Source: Rhodocyclaceae bacterium
Lineage (GTDB): Bacteria > Pseudomonadota > Gammaproteobacteria > Burkholderiales > Rhodocyclaceae
DNA length: 10,475 nucleotides
Direction: 5' to 3'
Assembly: GCA_016702335.1 (NCBI GenBank)
Contig: JADJEF010000013.1
Location: 1 to 10,475 of the forward strand
Numbering within the stretch: the stretch's first letter is position 1; every line of letters begins with the position of its first letter. The notes beneath the pieces were generated by a model. It was given only the letters and a program-made list of their open reading frames with translations, did not search any database and was not told where the DNA came from. Of this stretch, positions 1 to 6,552 are shown piece by piece. A program made the translations under genes and the position numbers.

Positions 1-371
1 CAGCTTGAACCATCACCAAGAGCGGAGTTGTAGATCACTGCCTCATCGGTCATCACGAAGAAGTACCCATCGAGGTACGCTACCCCCGGTACAGTTTCTT
101 TGCCGCCATACGCGGTGATCGTGCCTGTTGCTGGAGTCGCTGGACTGCCTGCTACGGTATAGGTAAAGGTCGTGCCGCTCGTGACCGTGATCACAAAACT
201 GCCGTTGTACGCCGCTTCTCCTGCGCCTGCGATCACTACCGTCTGCCCTGTTGATAGGCTGTTGGTGGCTGTTGTCGTGACCGTGGCAGTCGTGCTTGAT
301 CGAGTGATCGAAGTCACGGCATAGGTATGCTTGCCGGGGTAGTCGGTGTCAGTGATTAGGGTTAGTGGCAT
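1..371 (-). CDS. gp10-like hub core with FCCH/Ig-like insert, 3'-partial
   Basis: The frame is open from at least ATG 371 to the left edge. It starts MPLTLITDTDYPGK and ends GKETVPGVAYLDGYFFVM, then DEAVIYNSALGDGSS. ITD.DYP followed by VPGVAYLDGYFFV is a signature I associate with gp10-like hub proteins, where the two parts are normally almost adjacent. Here about 75 residues intervene, Thr/Val/Gly-rich with LSTGQTVVIAGAGEAAYNG, the pattern of small beta domains such as FCCH or Ig-like repeats. ATG 371 has GGAG five bases upstream and lies 2 nt after the preceding TAG. It could start a separate gene or be the same gene after a frameshift. The latter seems likelier because QAWIY normally precedes ITD.DYP. 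Confidence 0.65.
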   Translation of the reverse strand, partial: MPLTLITDTDYPGKHTYAVTSITRSSTTATVTTTATNSLSTGQTVVIAGAGEAAYNGSFVITVTSGTTFTYTVAGSPATPATGTITAYGGKETVPGVAYLDGYFFVMTDEAVIYNSALGDGSS

Positions 372-373
372 GA

Positions 374-1210
374 CTACTCCGTATAAATCCACGCCTGATC
401 ATCAGACTTGATGAACAGTTGTTGTGACGATTGCGCCGACCCCGTCGCCTCTGCGAACAGAGCGAGTGATGGGGTTACGGGAGAGAGGTCAGTGATTGGC
501 GTCGGGGTTACTTCGTCGCCGCCGTCAGTCTCGGTGACGTGGCGTATCTCCGCCCGGTTGCGTTTTCTGCCTCGCCACCCGAAACAAACTCCATCCGTTA
601 GCGGCATCTGAGAGCCGCCCGTAGTGCCGATGGTTGTAAACTGATCACCAATCACCCCATACTGAGCGAGTATGGCTGGCTGGGCATTCAGGAAAACATC
701 ACCCGTTGAGCTTGACCGCACTGTTGTACTGTCAATGTAGCCAACATCATCAACAGTAACCACGCTCCATGCCGCACCATCGGAGGATTTGTAAACATCC
801 CCTGCATTGATAGTCAAGAAGAAATAGTCATGAACGGACGAATAAGCAACTGATGTGATCTGCCCCGACCCCGGAAGCCCTGATGTGGTTACGGTACTAA
901 ATGTGATCAAATCAGAACTGGTAACGATTAATGGCACAGCCCCTGCCGTTCCTCCGCCAAACAGCCACAGACTGCCATCGAAACAGCAATCATTTAACGC
1001 CCCACTTAGACTGACGCTTTGCCACGTTGCGCCATCGTCAGTCGATCTACGCACCCGGCTTGCTGTAGTGAAGTCGGTGAGAATGGCTGCGAAAGCTCCT
1101 CCCCATAACGAACCCCTCCGGCCACTGTATGTTCCTGATGTTGATTTCTGCGTGAAGACGTAAGGGACTACCGCTAAAGGGGCCGTCCATATCTCAGCCT
1201 CAAAACTACC
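374..1210 (-). pseudogene. Asp-box (BNR-type) propeller-like segment of the gp10-like gene
   Basis: This frame is open from 1210 (after a TAA) to TAG at 376-374. It starts EAEIWTAPLAVVPYVFTQ. Two Asp-boxes are clear, STDDGATW (1045-1022) and SSDGAAW (787-767), and SSDLITF is a weaker third; Asp-boxes mark blades of sialidase/BNR-type beta-propellers. The end (487-374) reads LSPVTPSLALFAEATG, then QQLFIKSDDQAWIYTE, paralogous to residues 84-117 of copy 1. Taken from GTG 1054 it would be 226 aa, but the open reading upstream makes that start doubtful. I read it as a propeller-like insertion in a hub gene. Carbohydrate binding or host recognition is only a guess. Confidence 0.55.
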
Positions 1211-1220
1211 TTATCCGTAA

Positions 1221-1475
1221 TCATTCTCGCGTAACTATCACAATCGTGGTCGCTGAAGCGGCTATGCCGTAGGGTGTCGTATCTACGGCGGAACCGGAAT
1301 CAATCCGGTTTGCCAAGGTGACTATTCCGCCCGACTCGTTAATCGATAGCAACACTCCGAGCGTATCGTCTTCGTCGTAAAGATACCCAGAAATTCGCCA
1401 TTGACGTACTCAAATACAGAAACGCATCAGCTAGGGGTAAATGCGGGGCACGAATGAAATCGATATCGGTCGAGC
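1221..1475 (-). pseudogene. Frameshifted continuation of the copy-2 gp10-like gene
   Basis: No single frame is open here, yet successive pieces look coding. STDIDFIRAPHLPLADAF begins near 1473 in one frame. VRQWRISGYLYDEDDTLG and then NRIDSGSAVDTTPYGIAAS are open from 1409 to TGA at 1223-1221 in a second. The piece from 1210 on is in a third. All are on the same strand and in order, as expected for one gene hit by several small indels. No homologue is recognised for this stretch. Read errors and true decay are both possible. Confidence 0.45.
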
Positions 1476-1723
1476 TCATACCCAGGCGGCACGGTCGTAA
1501 CGATCAAGCTCGCCAGCGAATCACTCACCACACTAAGTAAGCCATTCCAACAGGTGAGCAACTGTGCCGCGCCGGCTTCGATCAGCCCTAAGTCGGTATT
1601 TCCCGGACGCTTCCGCACTCTTCCAACTTCGCCCTTTATCTCGACATACCCATTCTTGATGCGAGCGTCTTTCGTGACGTTACCCTGCCGAGTTTTGAAC
1701 TGAACTGGAAGGGGGATTCTCAC
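1427..1723 (-). CDS. gp10-like N-terminal module, copy 2 (start of broken gene)
   Basis: GTG 1723 overlaps the TGA of the preceding gene as GTGA, and its product aligns from the first residue with copy 1: MRIPLPVQFKTRQGNVTKDA against MRLPLATDLMTRNGSLSKDA. Then come KRPGNTDLGLIEAGAAQLL (about 38-56) and VVSDSLASLIVTT. A TTG at 1738 is in frame but would spoil this match. After PPGYEL the frame loses similarity and stops at TGA 1429-1427, giving 98 aa. A plausible continuation (STDIDFIRAPHLPLADAF) is in another frame from about 1473, so an indel near 1475 is likely. Probably the 5' part of the real hub gene. Confidence 0.6.
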   Translation of the reverse strand: MRIPLPVQFKTRQGNVTKDARIKNGYVEIKGEVGRVRKRPGNTDLGLIEAGAAQLLTCWNGLLSVVSDSLASLIVTTVPPGYELDRYRFHSCPAFTPS

Positions 1724-2079
1724 GGCGAATACGTCCAAGCTTGGGCAGAGGTCTTAATCAGTATCTGAGCCGTTTGCGCGGCCCCGTTGGTCTGAGCAGT
1801 GAGAGGCAAATCCGCTGTAACCGGAGACAAAGCACCTACGACTGTCGGAGTCGCTACATCGCCAGAGATACTGATCGAACTGAGCGCATCGTCAATCACG
1901 GCATAAGGTAAATCGAAGCACCAGAGCAACTGCGATACGCCGGTATCGATCAGCCCGAGATCAGTACATCCGGGACGTTTGCCGACCCCTTCTTGATTGT
2001 TGAACGCATTAACGAGCTTGGCATCCTTACTGAGCGAGCCATTCCGCGTCATCAAGTCGGTAGCCAGAGGCAAGCGCAT
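1720..2079 (-). CDS. gp10-like N-terminal module, copy 1 (119 aa, truncated)
   Basis: P22 gp10 (packaged DNA stabilisation protein) forms the tail hub below gp4. This frame starts MRLPLATDLMTRNGSLSKDA, has GKRPGCTDLGLIDTG (residues 33-47), then LSPVTADLPL and ILIKTSAQAWTYSP. KRPG after a KDA..VN start is typical of gp10-like hub proteins in podovirus-type phages. Those normally continue with an ITD.DYP...VPGV.YLDG core, absent here: the frame stops at TGA. It is therefore about the first sixth of a hub protein. The N part is paralogous to 1723-1427 and the C part to 487-374. Start ATG 2079 lies 12 nt after the gp4-like stop, with AAGGGG upstream. Confidence 0.7.
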   Translation of the reverse strand: MRLPLATDLMTRNGSLSKDAKLVNAFNNQEGVGKRPGCTDLGLIDTGVSQLLWCFDLPYAVIDDALSSISISGDVATPTVVGALSPVTADLPLTAQTNGAAQTAQILIKTSAQAWTYSP

Positions 2080-2091
2080 TAGATAAGCCCC

Positions 2092-2787
2092 TTAATCACC
2101 GGCATAGATATCGCCGCGGCGGTTCCCATTGATGGAAAGTTCCGAGTAGGCAATGATCTGGCGGGAATTGATCTTCTTGAGCGCGGCCAATGATTCGCGG
2201 GCGATCTTGGCGACTTCCTGCGATACGGTCTTTTCGTACTCGGGCGCAATCTCGATAGCAAGGTTGTACGCTAAGGCACGCTCATAACCAGGGGGAAGCG
2301 TGACCGTTGTACTCACTGCGGCTAGGGTGCTCAAGACTGTCCACATGGTTACATGCAGGACGTTTGCAGTCGTTGGCACCGGCCACAGGTTGATATTGCC
2401 GGTAGTGACTGCCGAGTCGTAATACAGAAAGTCCGGTATGTCCGAGGTCGTCGTTTTGTCGGGAATCGCGTCGTAGCGGGCTTTGCCGATCACATCAACC
2501 GGAAAATCAACAGATCCCGCACGACAAAACGCGCTCTCGATCTTTACCGGTCGAGTCGTGTTGATATTCCCGCCAGTGCCGATGGTGTAGCTGGCATCAG
2601 TCGGTGTAAGCGTGAGGGTGGATTCGCTAAGGGCATAGACCATCAGCCGGTCATTGCGCCATGAATCAATCATAGCGTTTAACGCCGTGAGAGCGTCCGT
2701 GCTTTCGTCCGTAGTCGGGGACTCACCCGAGGCAATCGCCCCGATGAGCCTTAATGCTCGGTCGATAATGGTTTGAGCAGTAGCCAT
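2092..2787 (-). CDS. gp4-like head-to-tail adaptor
   Basis: In P22, gp4 docks under the portal and closes the filled head before the tail hub attaches. This 231-aa product starts MATAQTIIDRALRLIGAIAS, then STDALTALNAMIDSWRNDRL and VYALSE, the N-terminal helix pattern of the family. A beta-rich middle (about 65-120), NLWPVPTTANVLHVTMW (about 133-149) and PPGYERALAYNLAIEIAPEY (about 164-183) follow. The tail ends RGDIYAGD. It is longer than P22 gp4 (166 aa). Position between head genes and a gp10-like gene supports the call. ATG 2787 lies 3 nt after the preceding stop; no strong Shine-Dalgarno is visible, so coupling is likely. Confidence 0.85.
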   Translation of the reverse strand: MATAQTIIDRALRLIGAIASGESPTTDESTDALTALNAMIDSWRNDRLMVYALSESTLTLTPTDASYTIGTGGNINTTRPVKIESAFCRAGSVDFPVDVIGKARYDAIPDKTTTSDIPDFLYYDSAVTTGNINLWPVPTTANVLHVTMWTVLSTLAAVSTTVTLPPGYERALAYNLAIEIAPEYEKTVSQEVAKIARESLAALKKINSRQIIAYSELSINGNRRGDIYAGD

Positions 2788-2790
2788 GAC

Positions 2791-3279
2791 TTAACGGGGC
2801 CGCTCTTCCCAAGTCATCGAGAACACCAGCGCGTTTGTAGTCGCTGCTGTGGTGTAGCTGGCGAGGAACGAACCGGGAGGCACAATGATGGATTCCTCAA
2901 GCTCAACAACAATGCCGCGCTGCAAGCCGTAGCCAGTGGTAGCGACTGAACCAATACTGCCATACGTCTCGATCAGTAATGGGGTTGATATCGTTGCACC
3001 AGCGGAGGCGGTGGCCTTGGCGACAATCCCTGAGCCGAGATTGCGATTGATCGGCGTCAATGAACCTGCTGCGACTCCGACCCCGCCCATCAGGCCAATC
3101 GACCCAGCAACGCCTACCGCAGTTTGCGTGCAGGTGAATCGCTTCAGGATCAGATCGACGCCAGAGGTGGAAGGATTGGCAATCGCCAGTCCAGTAAAGG
3201 TCGTTGCGAGTCCGGCAGTCGTAGAGACTACTGCTTGATTGCAGACGCTAAAGATGCTGCCGAGTTTCGGTTTGTACAT
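2791..3279 (-). CDS. Probable virion protein of unknown function, 162 aa
   Basis: ATG 3279 (MYKPKLGSIFSVCN) is chosen because AAGAAGGGC lies just upstream and the 54-aa gene ends 2 nt before. Longer in-frame starts would overlap that gene. The product is rich in Gly, Ala, Thr and Val and looks all-beta. It has TGLAIANPSTSGVDLILKRF, VGSIGLMGGVGVAAG, TGYGLQRGIVVELEESIIVP and a final VFSMTWEERPR. Similar proteins occur beside head and tail genes in environmental phages (recollection, not a search), suggesting a decoration, head-spike or tail component. No membrane segment or catalytic motif stands out. The next gene begins 3 nt after its stop. Confidence 0.75.
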   Translation of the reverse strand: MYKPKLGSIFSVCNQAVVSTTAGLATTFTGLAIANPSTSGVDLILKRFTCTQTAVGVAGSIGLMGGVGVAAGSLTPINRNLGSGIVAKATASAGATISTPLLIETYGSIGSVATTGYGLQRGIVVELEESIIVPPGSFLASYTTAATTNALVFSMTWEERPR

Positions 3280-3281
3280 GG

Positions 3282-3446
3282 TTAGCCCTTCTTGGCTGGT
3301 CTGCCGCGTTTCTTGGGTTGTGGTTGAGTCGGTGCCGGAACTTCCGGCTTGGTTTGCTGCTTCCATCCTCGCGCCATCAAATGCTTCAGGTCAGCCAGGG
3401 AATGCACGGGCATCAGTGCCCCGTTTTTCTCTAGGACGTCGAACAT
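3282..3446 (-). CDS. Small AT-hook-like protein, 54 aa
   Basis: ATG 3446 has GGAGG six bases upstream (3457-3453), which decides the start inside the 3' end of the glycosyltransferase gene (16-nt overlap). The product starts MFDVLEKNGALMPV, has a short helical part (SLADLKHLMARGWK), then a Pro-rich linker and ends KKRGRPAKKG. RGRP flanked by lysines is the core of an AT-hook, a minor-groove DNA-binding element. This suggests binding to phage or host DNA, or simply a basic tail. The stop is 2 nt before the next ATG, so translation is probably coupled. No homologue is recognised. Confidence 0.7.
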   Translation of the reverse strand: MFDVLEKNGALMPVHSLADLKHLMARGWKQQTKPEVPAPTQPQPKKRGRPAKKG

Positions 3447-4179
3447 TCCGAGCCTCCGGGCTGCTTGAGCAAATAGCGGTGAAAATTCCCCTTGAATTCT
3501 TCCGTGGGTAAGTGGTGATTGATGTTCATGTCTGGGATTAACCAGATATCGCCACACTTCTCGCGCCACCGTTTGGCAAAGGCGTAATCCTCGCCGTACC
3601 AGGTGTGATCCATGACGCCGTGATTGAACAGATCCACCATCGGCGCGCACTTCTCGCCGTAGGTCAGTTCGGGGTAATTCATGATGAAAGTATTCACCCC
3701 TGCCCGCGTGATCTTGAGAAACCCGGCGGGAATGGAATGCGCCTTGATGCAACCGTCTTCGCGCACAATCGGCGTGCCGTCGATACCGGGGAAAATCGCC
3801 CCATGTATTCTTCGATTGGCCCTTTGAATCGGTACGTTCCCGCGACTACATCGCCCTTTGTCTCGATCAACCTCAACAGATCGCCGGAATCCCATGACAG
3901 ATCGTGATCAATGAAGACAACCACCGTCGCCTTGGCGTCAAGCGCCTTGCGCAGCATCATCGAGCGAGCCGCCGAGATATACGGGCAGCCAATCTGATAC
4001 ACCGCCGCGTGATCCCATCCTGACGCTTCTAGTGCAGGCAATGAGGCTTCGAGCGAATCGAGCGTGACCTGATAAGGTTTGGATATCGTCGGGATGCAAA
4101 ACACCACTTTCTTTTTCTCGTCCTCCTTGAGTGCCTGCGACGGGAAGTTAAAGGGCGTGGTGTAGGAGCTTGAATTCAT
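3431..4179 (-). CDS. Glycosyltransferase-like protein (GT-A), one frameshift
   Basis: The first frame from ATG 4179 (AGGA seven bases upstream) reads KKKVVFCIPTISKPYQVTLD, then YISAARSMMLRKALD, then VVVFIDHDLSW. FIDHD is a DxD-like metal/sugar-nucleotide site (about 3890-3910). The following GDVVAGTYRFKGPIEEYMG leaves frame at about 3798-3801. The continuation AIFPGIDGTPIVREDGC, SIPAGFLKITRAGVNTFIM and TWYGEDYAFAKRWREKCGD runs in another frame to TAG at 3431. One extra G in the GGGG run restores a 249-aa protein with the layout of GT-A-like phage glycosyltransferases, which transfer a sugar from a nucleotide donor. The acceptor is unknown: phage DNA, a virion protein or host surface glycan. 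It sits directly after a strong terminator, as cargo genes often do. Confidence 0.8.
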
Positions 4180-4200
4180 GCGCGAGTCCTGGTTATTCGC

Positions 4201-4228
4201 AAAAAAAACGGGGAGCCGAAGCCCCCCG
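4201..4228 (-). terminator. Strong intrinsic terminator with UUCG loop
   Basis: On the minus strand an 8-bp stem (4228-4221 with 4216-4209, one G-U) closes a TTCG loop and is followed by eight T (4208-4201). It starts 6 nt after the stop of the 78-aa gene and ends 21 nt before the glycosyltransferase ATG. This is a textbook rho-independent terminator for the head-gene transcript. Genes to its left need read-through, antitermination or an internal promoter I did not find. Confidence 0.93.
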
Positions 4229-4234
4229 CGTTTA

Positions 4235-4471
4235 TTACACCGTCGCCCAAACACCCAGACCGATCAGGGTGTTTTGAACTTCCTGCGCCCAAGCAAGCTG
4301 GGTAGCGCCGAAGTCCGACGAGGACGAGATCCCCGATGTGGCATGCAGCGCCGAAGAATAGGGACGCTGAACCACCGGAACCTTGCCGTAGAAGCCAAGT
4401 TTGTCCGAGGCTGAACCGCCCCATTGGGAACCATCGGCAGAGCCGTAGTCAATCCGTTCGTATGTAGCCAT
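4235..4471 (-). CDS. Small head-associated protein, 78 aa (function unproven)
   Basis: The product begins MATYERIDYGSADGSQWG, has KLGFYGKVPVVQR in the middle (about residues 24-36) and ends in a helical AQEVQNTLIGLGVWATV. A conserved-looking G-x-PV-QR segment followed by a C-terminal helix is common in small proteins encoded just after phage coat genes, some of which are virion or decoration proteins. That parallel is from memory and no function is proven. Start ATG 4471 has GAAAGG 8 nt upstream. The gene is bracketed by two strong hairpins (4494-4515 and 4201-4228), so it has its own transcript segment. No signal peptide or membrane segment is seen. Confidence 0.7.
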   Translation of the reverse strand: MATYERIDYGSADGSQWGGSASDKLGFYGKVPVVQRPYSSALHATSGISSSSDFGATQLAWAQEVQNTLIGLGVWATV

Positions 4472-4479
4472 TTGAATTT

Positions 4480-4496
4480 CCTTTCAAGAATTGAAA
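4480..4496 (-). promoter_or_regulatory. Inverted repeat covering the Shine-Dalgarno of the 78-aa gene
   Basis: On the minus strand TTTCAA (4496-4491), a TTC loop and TTGAAA (4487-4482) form a perfect 6-bp hairpin. The Shine-Dalgarno GAAAGG (4485-4480) starts inside its 3' arm, and an 8-nt spacer leads to ATG 4471. The TTTC...GAAAGG layout repeats that of the scaffold and coat leaders, though the upper part differs. It shares its first base with the preceding terminator-like stem. Confidence 0.45.
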
Positions 4497-4515
4497 AGAG
4501 GGCCGTAGCCCCCTT
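4494..4515 (-). terminator. Terminator-like hairpin with UACG loop after coat gene
   Basis: On the minus strand AAGGGGGC (4515-4508) pairs with GCCCTCTT (4503-4496) over 8 bp with one G-U, closing a TACG loop on a C-G pair, a very stable UNCG-class tetraloop. The T run (4497-4494) is short, so it may be a partial terminator or attenuator that lowers transcription beyond the coat gene, or a 3' stabiliser of coat mRNA. Confidence 0.7.
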
Positions 4516-4522
4516 GGTTTGC

Positions 4523-5719
4523 TTAGTTGTACACACCGGACAAGCGACATGCCCACTCGGGACGCAGCGCAGCCATCCCGTAGAGAATGTCAATTCGCAT
4601 GAGCAGTTCGTCATTGCGAATGTCACTGGCTTGCCACACGCGCATGCTCAGACCGTCCTGCATACGACGCACACACTTGGCGGCATCGTCCATCAGCGGC
4701 AAGTCTGCCGTGACGAACTGGAACGCCTCTTTGTGGTACATCAAGGGCTGGACGTAGGTCTTCGACGCTGTACCGAAGAACGTCACCGCTGCGGTCGTGG
4801 ATGGCATTGCCGACACGTTTTGCAACGCACCAGAAGCCGACGAATACGGAGCGGGGCTGAACACGACGTTGGTCGTGGTGGAGCCTGTGCCGACCACAAA
4901 CTGCTTGAGGTGGCTATAGGCGGTCTTGGTCTCGGGATGTACGTCATACACACCCGCGATGGTGAAGACCATACCGGCTACCGGAGCCGCAGACAGTGCC
5001 GCCACGGTAATGTCGGCATCCCCTTCGGTAACGGTGTAGGTGTCCAGAGTGGTCGCCACATCAGCGGCATTCGGCATTGACCATACGCGCTCGTTCTCGT
5101 AGTAGTCAGCCATTGCGGTACGAGCGATCAAACCCTCCTTGTACTGATCGCCAATGGCGCTCGAAGGATTGAAATACGCGGCCATGCCATTGACCAGCGA
5201 ACCCATCGTGACCGAATCCACCTGAATGGAACGATCCGACTTGGGAGCAAGGCACTGATTCAGACGAGCGCGAGCTTTGCCGGGGACTTCCAGCGTGGTA
5301 ATCGCGGTGTTATCTGTACCTACAAGGTTGTAGGTGGATTTGGAAGCGTAAGCCAAGAAATCAGCTTCGATACCAGACACCAGAACCTTGACTGCCGGCT
5401 CGATGTAACGCTTGCTGATTTCATCGATGGAAAGGGCCAACTCAGCCGAGTTAAAGCGCATATCAACGTGGTCTTGGGTCGCCACAGTGATCGTGCCGTT
5501 GCGCTCGGTCTGGTCTTGCACATCCATGACGCGCGAGCCGGTGGTGCGGGTGTATTGGTTGGGTTTGCGGACTCGCAGAGCGGTTCCGATCTTTGCGCCA
5601 GTCTTAGCAAAACTGTCGTCATATTGACGGTCAGTGGTGCTGATGAATTGGCAGGACTCATGAGCAACGCGCAGAGCTTCGCGCGTGATCATGTCTATTG
5701 TGACGAGACTATTGGACAT
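4523..5719 (-). CDS. Major capsid protein, P22 coat family
   Basis: This 398-aa protein is the shell subunit. The N terminus (IDMITREALRVAHESCQFI, then DRQYDDSFAKTGAKIGTALRVRKPNQY) follows the P22 coat pattern of ITREAL, RQYDD.FA..GAKIG and R.PNQY. Residues about 75-95 (TITVATQDHVDMRFNSAEL) and the C terminus (LYGMAALRPEWACRLSG) also match that family, which has the HK97 fold. A Thr/Ala/Val-rich beta segment at about 217-330 corresponds in position to the inserted I-domain of P22 coat. The product is slightly shorter than P22 coat (430). Start ATG 5719 is supported by GAAAGG. The stop is followed within 7 nt by a terminator-like hairpin. Family membership is recognised from memory. Confidence 0.93.
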   Translation of the reverse strand: MSNSLVTIDMITREALRVAHESCQFISTTDRQYDDSFAKTGAKIGTALRVRKPNQYTRTTGSRVMDVQDQTERNGTITVATQDHVDMRFNSAELALSIDEISKRYIEPAVKVLVSGIEADFLAYASKSTYNLVGTDNTAITTLEVPGKARARLNQCLAPKSDRSIQVDSVTMGSLVNGMAAYFNPSSAIGDQYKEGLIARTAMADYYENERVWSMPNAADVATTLDTYTVTEGDADITVAALSAAPVAGMVFTIAGVYDVHPETKTAYSHLKQFVVGTGSTTTNVVFSPAPYSSASGALQNVSAMPSTTAAVTFFGTASKTYVQPLMYHKEAFQFVTADLPLMDDAAKCVRRMQDGLSMRVWQASDIRNDELLMRIDILYGMAALRPEWACRLSGVYN

Positions 5720-5726
5720 CTTTATT

Positions 5727-5753
5727 CCTTTCAGCGCCTCTCGGCGTTAGAAA
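5727..5753 (-). promoter_or_regulatory. Shine-Dalgarno-embedding GNRA hairpin upstream of coat gene
   Basis: On the minus strand TTTC (5753-5750) is followed by CTAA-type linker, a stem CGCC/GGCG (5746-5743 with 5738-5735), a GAGA tetraloop and GAAAGG (5732-5727). GAAA pairs with TTTC to form a lower stem that contains the Shine-Dalgarno. A 7-nt spacer leads to ATG 5719. It is the partner of the 6553-6579 element, with compensatory stem changes. There is no T-tract, so a terminator role is unlikely. Confidence 0.65.
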
Positions 5754-5760
5754 AATGGGA

Positions 5761-6546
5761 TTAGCGGCGCTGGGCGATCTGCCGTTTGCGCCACTCGGCA
5801 AACTCCTTGTCGGTCATGGAAGACGGGTCTTTGTCTGCTTTCGCTTTGACGCCGACCGGTTCGACAGGAGGTGATACGTTGGATTTGCGTGCTACCGGCT
5901 GCGCCAGTAACTTGTCCTCAATTCGCGTGAGTGCGCGTACCGTCGCCACTGGACTCATTTCGGCAATGCCTGCCGCTTCGTCCGGGTGAGTAGCGAGGTA
6001 ATAGGCCAATTTCGGGCCGGCGTCCGACTCCATGATTGCCTGTTGCATGGGTGCCGTCATTGGCACGTCTGCATTACCAATCACATCGCGGAAGTCAGGC
6101 ATTTCGGCCTCTGCGGTGGCTATCCGCTTGTTCCAGCTATCGACGGTTCGAAGCCGCGCCGTCTGCGCTCGTTCCTCAGCCGCACGCTGTTCGCGCTCGG
6201 TGAGTGTTTGGTTAATTTTCTTGTCTGCGATGAATTCCGCTTTCGCGGCGATGTACGCATCGAAGTTATCGAAGTCCTCTAGTTTCGGTTCGCCTTGTGG
6301 GGCTTGCCGTTGAGGTTCCTGCTGCCGCTCACGCTGTAGAGCGATCTGCCGCAATTCGGCGGTTTCTCGTTCATGCTTGGCGCGTTCCCTTGCAATCCTT
6401 CGCTCGATCTGTCGATCAAGGTCGGCCTGCGTGAAAGTCTTGGCCGGCTTTTCTTCCGGTGCGACCTCGGGAGTTTCGGGTTGTGCTTCTGGGACTGCCT
6501 GTACTACTACCTCCGTGGGAGTGACTTCGATAACTTCGTCGGACAT
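5761..6546 (-). CDS. Phage scaffolding protein
   Basis: Scaffolding proteins guide coat assembly into a procapsid and leave before or during DNA packaging. The 261-aa product is highly charged and predicted helical. It has an acidic, Pro/Val/Glu-rich N terminus (residues 1-35), a long Arg/Glu/Gln-rich segment with coiled-coil character (about 40-140), a middle with PDFRDVIGNADVPM (about 149-163), and a C-terminal basic helix EFAEWRKRQIAQRR. A C-terminal basic helical hairpin is the coat-binding element in P22 scaffold. Placement between portal and coat is the usual one. Start ATG 6546 is supported by GAAAGG with a 6-nt spacer. Composition plus synteny give the assignment; there is no catalytic motif to check. 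Confidence 0.85.
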   Translation of the reverse strand: MSDEVIEVTPTEVVVQAVPEAQPETPEVAPEEKPAKTFTQADLDRQIERRIARERAKHERETAELRQIALQRERQQEPQRQAPQGEPKLEDFDNFDAYIAAKAEFIADKKINQTLTEREQRAAEERAQTARLRTVDSWNKRIATAEAEMPDFRDVIGNADVPMTAPMQQAIMESDAGPKLAYYLATHPDEAAGIAEMSPVATVRALTRIEDKLLAQPVARKSNVSPPVEPVGVKAKADKDPSSMTDKEFAEWRKRQIAQRR

Positions 6547-6552
6547 TTGTAA

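Noticed and set aside
2079..2261. 60-codon minus-strand frame inside the gp4-like gene
   Set aside because: It lies in another frame of a well-supported gene, is Arg/Pro/Ser-rich, and has no Shine-Dalgarno.
3798..3801. Programmed frameshifting or phase variation at the glycosyltransferase G run
   Set aside because: There is no slippery heptamer of known type with a clear downstream structure, and the run is very short. An indel explains it more simply.
4424..5080. 218-codon plus-strand open frame antisense to the coat gene
   Set aside because: Its His/Arg/Cys-rich product is typical of antisense reading. The coat frame on the other strand matches a known family over its whole length.
5320..5667. 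115-codon minus-strand frame inside the coat gene
   Set aside because: An out-of-frame shadow of the coat protein's conserved N-terminal half.
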